Shown one piece after another: positions 60,829-64,000 of a DNA stretch of 64,000 nucleotides. Location of the stretch: positions 124,001-188,000 of the forward strand of contig NZ_LGIS01000014.1 of NCBI RefSeq assembly GCF_001187905.1, given 5' to 3'. The position numbers and the translations under genes are program-made. Under the pieces are notes generated by a model. That model had not been told where the DNA came from. It was given only the letters and a program-made list of their open reading frames with translations, and did no database searches. Source of the stretch: Pantoea sp. RIT-PI-b (GTDB taxonomy: Bacteria; Pseudomonadota; Gammaproteobacteria; Enterobacterales; Enterobacteriaceae). Within the stretch, counting starts at the first letter, position 1; each line of letters begins with the position of its first letter.

Positions 60829-63800
60829 TCAGGAAAGTTTCCCGACCGCAGCAGCGATTTCTGGCAATGCAGCACGGGCAAACAGCTCTTCAAAATCAGG
60901 GAGATGGCCAAGGACTTCACGGTTGCAGGCATCCTGATAAATGATCCAGCCGTAAGTCGCCAGGCTATCCATGGAGCGAATGTTACGTTGCGTCAATGCC
61001 GCTTTGTAATCGGCCATACGTTTCGCGGCGATCAGGCTGGCCAGCTCGTCATCGCTGTAGCTCTCAATCGCGGAGCGCGCGTGACGTTGCAGCTTGCTAA
61101 TCAGCGTAAAATCTTCGGTCATCAGCAGATTACGTACCGCTTTCTCGACTGCCGCATCCTCCACCGCGGTGCCTTTCGGCAGCTTGCCCAGCGCCAGCTG
61201 CTGCGCAAGGCTGAGAACGGTGTAGTTGTTCAGCAGCACAAACATCTCCAGCGTGTCGGTCGCGCCGTAAGCCGGTACTGCGCCGTTGGCAATGGTTTTA
61301 CCGTCACGCCAGGCGGATTTGAACTTCGCCACCTGATGCGCAGCCAGCGACGTCGACAGCTCCTCGAGCAGGTCTTTGCGCGATTTGGCCTTCAGAATCT
61401 CGGTGCCATCCTGATACAGCAACAGCGAACGCGGCATCACGTAAACAAAGTGGTGGCACTCGGTTTCCCAGTTATCCAACAGCCATGCGGCACGTGGGGA
61501 TTGGGTCGCTTCCAGATGCCAGTTCAGCATGGTCAGCACCGCTTGTTTATGTACCTGCGCCATTTCATCTTCATCGGCGATGGATCCAAACAGTACTGAA
61601 TCACCCGCTGCGTGTGCCGCCAGCGATCCATACGGGTCGTACTGGTAAGCGAAACCGCCGCTCATGCCGTTGCCGAAGCCTTTACCGAAGGTGCCAAGGT
61701 TGAGGATGGCGCCGTTGGTCATGTATTCGCAGCAGAAGTCGCCGACGCCTTCCACTACCGCGGTTGCGCCAGAGTTACGCACCGCGAAGCGGTCACCCGC
61801 CTGGCCCTGAACAAACAAACGACCACCGGTAGCACCAAACAGGGCGAAGTTACCGATCAGCACGTTGCCGTCGCTATCCTGTGCGCCGCCGCCCGGTGAC
61901 ATCACCACCAGCTCGCCGCCGCATTGGCCTTTACCGACGCCATCGTTACAGGTGCCGTAATGTTTCATCTGCATGCCGTCGTTGCAGAATGCGCCGAACG
62001 ACTGGCCGGCAGAACCGCTGGTGTTGATCAGCACGGTGGCTGGCGCCAGATAGTGACGACCGCGATCGTCTTTCAGCACCGCTGGCAATGCTGCCAGTTG
62101 CTCTTTCGAGAGTTCATGGTTCAGCATGCGTTCGATATCGATCGCCAACTGGCCACCCACGCTCTTGTTACGGTTGTTCAGCGTGATGCCGGCGCCCAGC
62201 GCGACTTCACGGCTTGCCTCGCCAACCAGCTGGGTTTTAAGTTCGTTGACCCAGCCATCATCCAGCTCAAAGTCTTTTTCCAGATAGACCGGCTTAGCAA
62301 TTTTCTGCTCTGGCACCACGGTTAACATCGCGCGCAGATCCAGTTTGCCGACTTCCAGCGGGTGATCCATCAAGTGCAGCAGATCCGAGCGGCCACGCGC
62401 TTCACGCAGTGAACGCAGACCAAGGCGGGCAAGGAACTCACGCACTTCTTGCGCCACGTTGATGAAGTACTGCGCCAGCTGACGTGGATCGCCATCAAAG
62501 GCTTCGGCGTTAGTGGTTAAACCGGCCGGGCATTTGACGTTACAGTTTTTCGCCATCACGCACTTCAGCATCATCAGAGCGGTGGTGCCGAATTCGAAGC
62601 TGTCGCCACCGAGCAGGGCAGATTTGATGACATCGCTGCCGGTCTGCTGCGCGCCGGAGCAGCGCAGCTGTACTTTGTCGCGCAGGCCATTGGCACATAG
62701 CGCCTGGTGTACTTCGGCGATACCGATTTCTGCCACGCGGCCGGTATATTTCAGGCTGGTAACCGATGCTGCACCGGTACCGCCGGTGTTACCCGCGACG
62801 TTAATCACATCGGCGCCGGCTTTTGCCACGCCGACGGCGATGGTGCCGATGCCTTCAGATGAAACCAGTTTTACAATGACGCGCACGCGCGCGGCTTTGC
62901 AATCGTGGATCAACTGAGCCAAATCTTCGATCGAATAAGTATCATGGTGCGGTGGCGGTGAAACCAGCTCAACGCCCGGCGTACCGCCACGCGCTGCCGC
63001 AATCTCAACGGTCACTTTCGGTGCTGGCAACTGACCGCCTTCACCTGGCTTCGCGCCCTGACCGATTTTGATCTCCAGCTCTTCCAGCATTGGGTCAGCC
63101 AGATAAGCCGCCCACACGCCGAAGCGACCTGATGCCAGCTGTTTAATACGTGACGCGCGGATGGTGCCGTGACGTGAATAGTGCTCGCCACCTTCACCAC
63201 AGTTACTCATGCCGCCAACCATGTTAGTGCCGTGTGCAACCGCTTCGTGCGCCGGCGCCACCAGCGCACCGTGGCTCATCGCGCCCGACGCAAAGGTCCG
63301 GGTGATTTCATGTGCCGGTTGAATCTCTTCCAGCGGCAGCGATGGCAGCGCGGTGAAGATCAGTGACAGATAATCCGCAGCTTTGCCGTAAGCGGTGATG
63401 TGCAATACACCATCAGCCACATTGCTGCTTTCGATATCATCGATAAAGCGGGTTTTCAGTGCACGTGACAGCGCTTCCAGACGCTCATTCTCTGGCTTCA
63501 GGCCAGCAATCGCATCAATCAGGCGCAGCTCAAACTGGTTCAGGCTGCCGTTCACCGCTTCGCATTGCAGACCACGCGTAGCGAAGCCGTTGTTGACCAG
63601 CGAGTAGCGGCCCAGCTTGCGACCGAATTCGGCTTCGCTATCCACGTGCGTTAAATCGCATGGCAGCGCGAGGATGTCACGCAGCGCCGCAGGACGACGT
63701 TTACGTTCAGCGTGCATCAGGCCGGAGAACTGACGGTAATCTGGTGTGATGGCAAAGGTGTCGATCACATCATTTGGGATGCGCTCGAAGCTGCTGTCTT

Positions 63801-64000
63801 TAAAGGCTTCCGCTTTGATATTGAAAGCGTTATCCAGCTTGGCCAGCGTCATCAAACGAATAAAGTTGTCCTCTTCGCGCTCTTTGTTAGCAAAGCGAAT
63901 CGGTTGTTCCGTCATATCAATGAAGGTACGTACCGCAATGGTGCCGTACGAGTGGCCAGCACCTTCTGCGCGCTCTTTGAATAGGCCGAGCAGCGGGACT
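60829..64000 (-). CDS. Glutamate-synthase large-subunit-like protein, partial (C-terminal 1056 residues)
   Basis: The reading frame is open to the window edge, so the protein starts outside. The visible part has the FMN-binding synthase domain (TFASGAMSHGALVAPAHEA, GGMSNCGEGGEHYSRHG, GQGAKPGEGGQLP, SPPPHHDTYSIEDLAQLI) and the C-terminal GXGXG beta-helix domain (GGGAQDSDGNVLIGNFALFG). A further C-terminal extension of about 170 residues is not part of standard GltB. The cluster cysteines are spaced C-x5-C-x3-C (KCVMAKNCNVKCPAG) where canonical GltB has C-x5-C-x4-C. The glutaminase domain, if present, lies beyond the window. A CysJ-like diflavin reductase gene follows instead of gltD. It may be a glutamate synthase with an unusual electron donor or a different amidotransfer enzyme. 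Confidence 0.88.
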   Translation of the reverse strand, partial: VPLLGLFKERAEGAGHSYGTIAVRTFIDMTEQPIRFANKEREEDNFIRLMTLAKLDNAFNIKAEAFKDSSFERIPNDVIDTFAITPDYRQFSGLMHAERKRRPAALRDILALPCDLTHVDSEAEFGRKLGRYSLVNNGFATRGLQCEAVNGSLNQFELRLIDAIAGLKPENERLEALSRALKTRFIDDIESSNVADGVLHITAYGKAADYLSLIFTALPSLPLEEIQPAHEITRTFASGAMSHGALVAPAHEAVAHGTNMVGGMSNCGEGGEHYSRHGTIRASRIKQLASGRFGVWAAYLADPMLEELEIKIGQGAKPGEGGQLPAPKVTVEIAAARGGTPGVELVSPPPHHDTYSIEDLAQLIHDCKAARVRVIVKLVSSEGIGTIAVGVAKAGADVINVAGNTGGTGAASVTSLKYTGRVAEIGIAEVHQALCANGLRDKVQLRCSGAQQTGSDVIKSALLGGDSFEFGTTALMMLKCVMAKNCNVKCPAGLTTNAEAFDGDPRQLAQYFINVAQEVREFLARLGLRSLREARGRSDLLHLMDHPLEVGKLDLRAMLTVVPEQKIAKPVYLEKDFELDDGWVNELKTQLVGEASREVALGAGITLNNRNKSVGGQLAIDIERMLNHELSKEQLAALPAVLKDDRGRHYLAPATVLINTSGSAGQSFGAFCNDGMQMKHYGTCNDGVGKGQCGGELVVMSPGGGAQDSDGNVLIGNFALFGATGGRLFVQGQAGDRFAVRNSGATAVVEGVGDFCCEYMTNGAILNLGTFGKGFGNGMSGGFAYQYDPYGSLAAHAAGDSVLFGSIADEDEMAQVHKQAVLTMLNWHLEATQSPRAAWLLDNWETECHHFVYVMPRSLLLYQDGTEILKAKSRKDLLEELSTSLAAHQVAKFKSAWRDGKTIANGAVPAYGATDTLEMFVLLNNYTVLSLAQQLALGKLPKGTAVEDAAVEKAVRNLLMTEDFTLISKLQRHARSAIESYSDDELASLIAAKRMADYKAALTQRNIRSMDSLATYGWIIYQDACNREVLGHLPDFEELFARAALPEIAAAVGKLS

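Noticed and set aside
63913..63915. ATG as start codon of the GltB-like gene
   Set aside because: The frame is open for 28 further codons to the window edge and reads a protein-like sequence (LFKERAEGAGHSYGTIAVRT) without a stop, so the gene begins outside the window.

Overview
This is chromosomal DNA of an enterobacterium, most likely an Erwiniaceae plant- or environment-associated genus such as Pantoea or Erwinia. The housekeeping proteins (GroEL, AspA, DsbD, EF-P, DegQ/DegS, SspA/SspB, RplM, RpsI) read as close relatives of their E. coli counterparts. The gene order is the enterobacterial one with several E. coli genes missing. The window also carries many plant-sugar and organic-acid catabolic genes. 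The genus is an inference; no rRNA gene is present to test it.

The window has two halves, separated by a tRNA-Phe gene at about 39.1 kb. The left half (1-38.6 kb) is accessory metabolism. It holds: an oligosaccharide ABC transporter with a GNAT enzyme and a cytoplasmic GH28 hydrolase (0-6.1 kb); a D-malate/tartrate dehydrogenase with a divergent LysR regulator (6.2-8.3 kb); a sodium:solute symporter, sialidase-fold protein and SDR operon (8.5-11.8 kb); a sigma-54 activator facing an operon for an inositol-dehydrogenase-like enzyme and an isomerase, followed by an orphan sugar-binding protein (11.9-16.8 kb); a chemoreceptor with a textbook sigma-28 promoter (17-18.5 kb); yghU with a DUF1330 gene (18.6-19.8 kb); two LacI regulators with two oxidoreductase/isomerase pairs (19.9-26.6 kb); and a nitrogen-scavenging locus (26.6-36.7 kb). 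Short palindromic repeats punctuate this half and do not occur in the other.

The nitrogen locus combines a Nac-like LysR regulator, an amino-acid ABC transporter, an SDR, a BCCP-like protein without its biotinyl lysine, an aminotransferase, and PxpA/PxpB/PxpC (5-oxoprolinase-type) with a periplasmic binding protein. Upstream of the Nac-like gene are a near-consensus sigma-54 promoter and an NtrC-type dyad. I infer that NtrC switches on uptake and opening of a lactam or related amide under nitrogen limitation. The substrate is not established, because PxpA and the BCCP-like protein are both altered at normally invariant motifs.

The right half (39-58.8 kb) is conserved core: yjdC-dsbD-dcuA-aspA-fxsA-groSL-yjeI-epmB-efp-ecnAB-blc-epmA. 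At about 51.9 kb it joins directly to degS-degQ-zapG-zapE-rplM-rpsI-sspAB, which lies elsewhere in E. coli. EF-P and its modification enzymes EpmA and EpmB are together. The last 5 kb hold a divergent glutamate-synthase large-subunit-like gene, cut by the window edge. A CysJ-like diflavin reductase follows it where GltD would be expected. This is the second strong candidate for an undescribed system. Dedicated promoters are readable for sigma-54 (two), sigma-28, sigma-32 and sigma-S.
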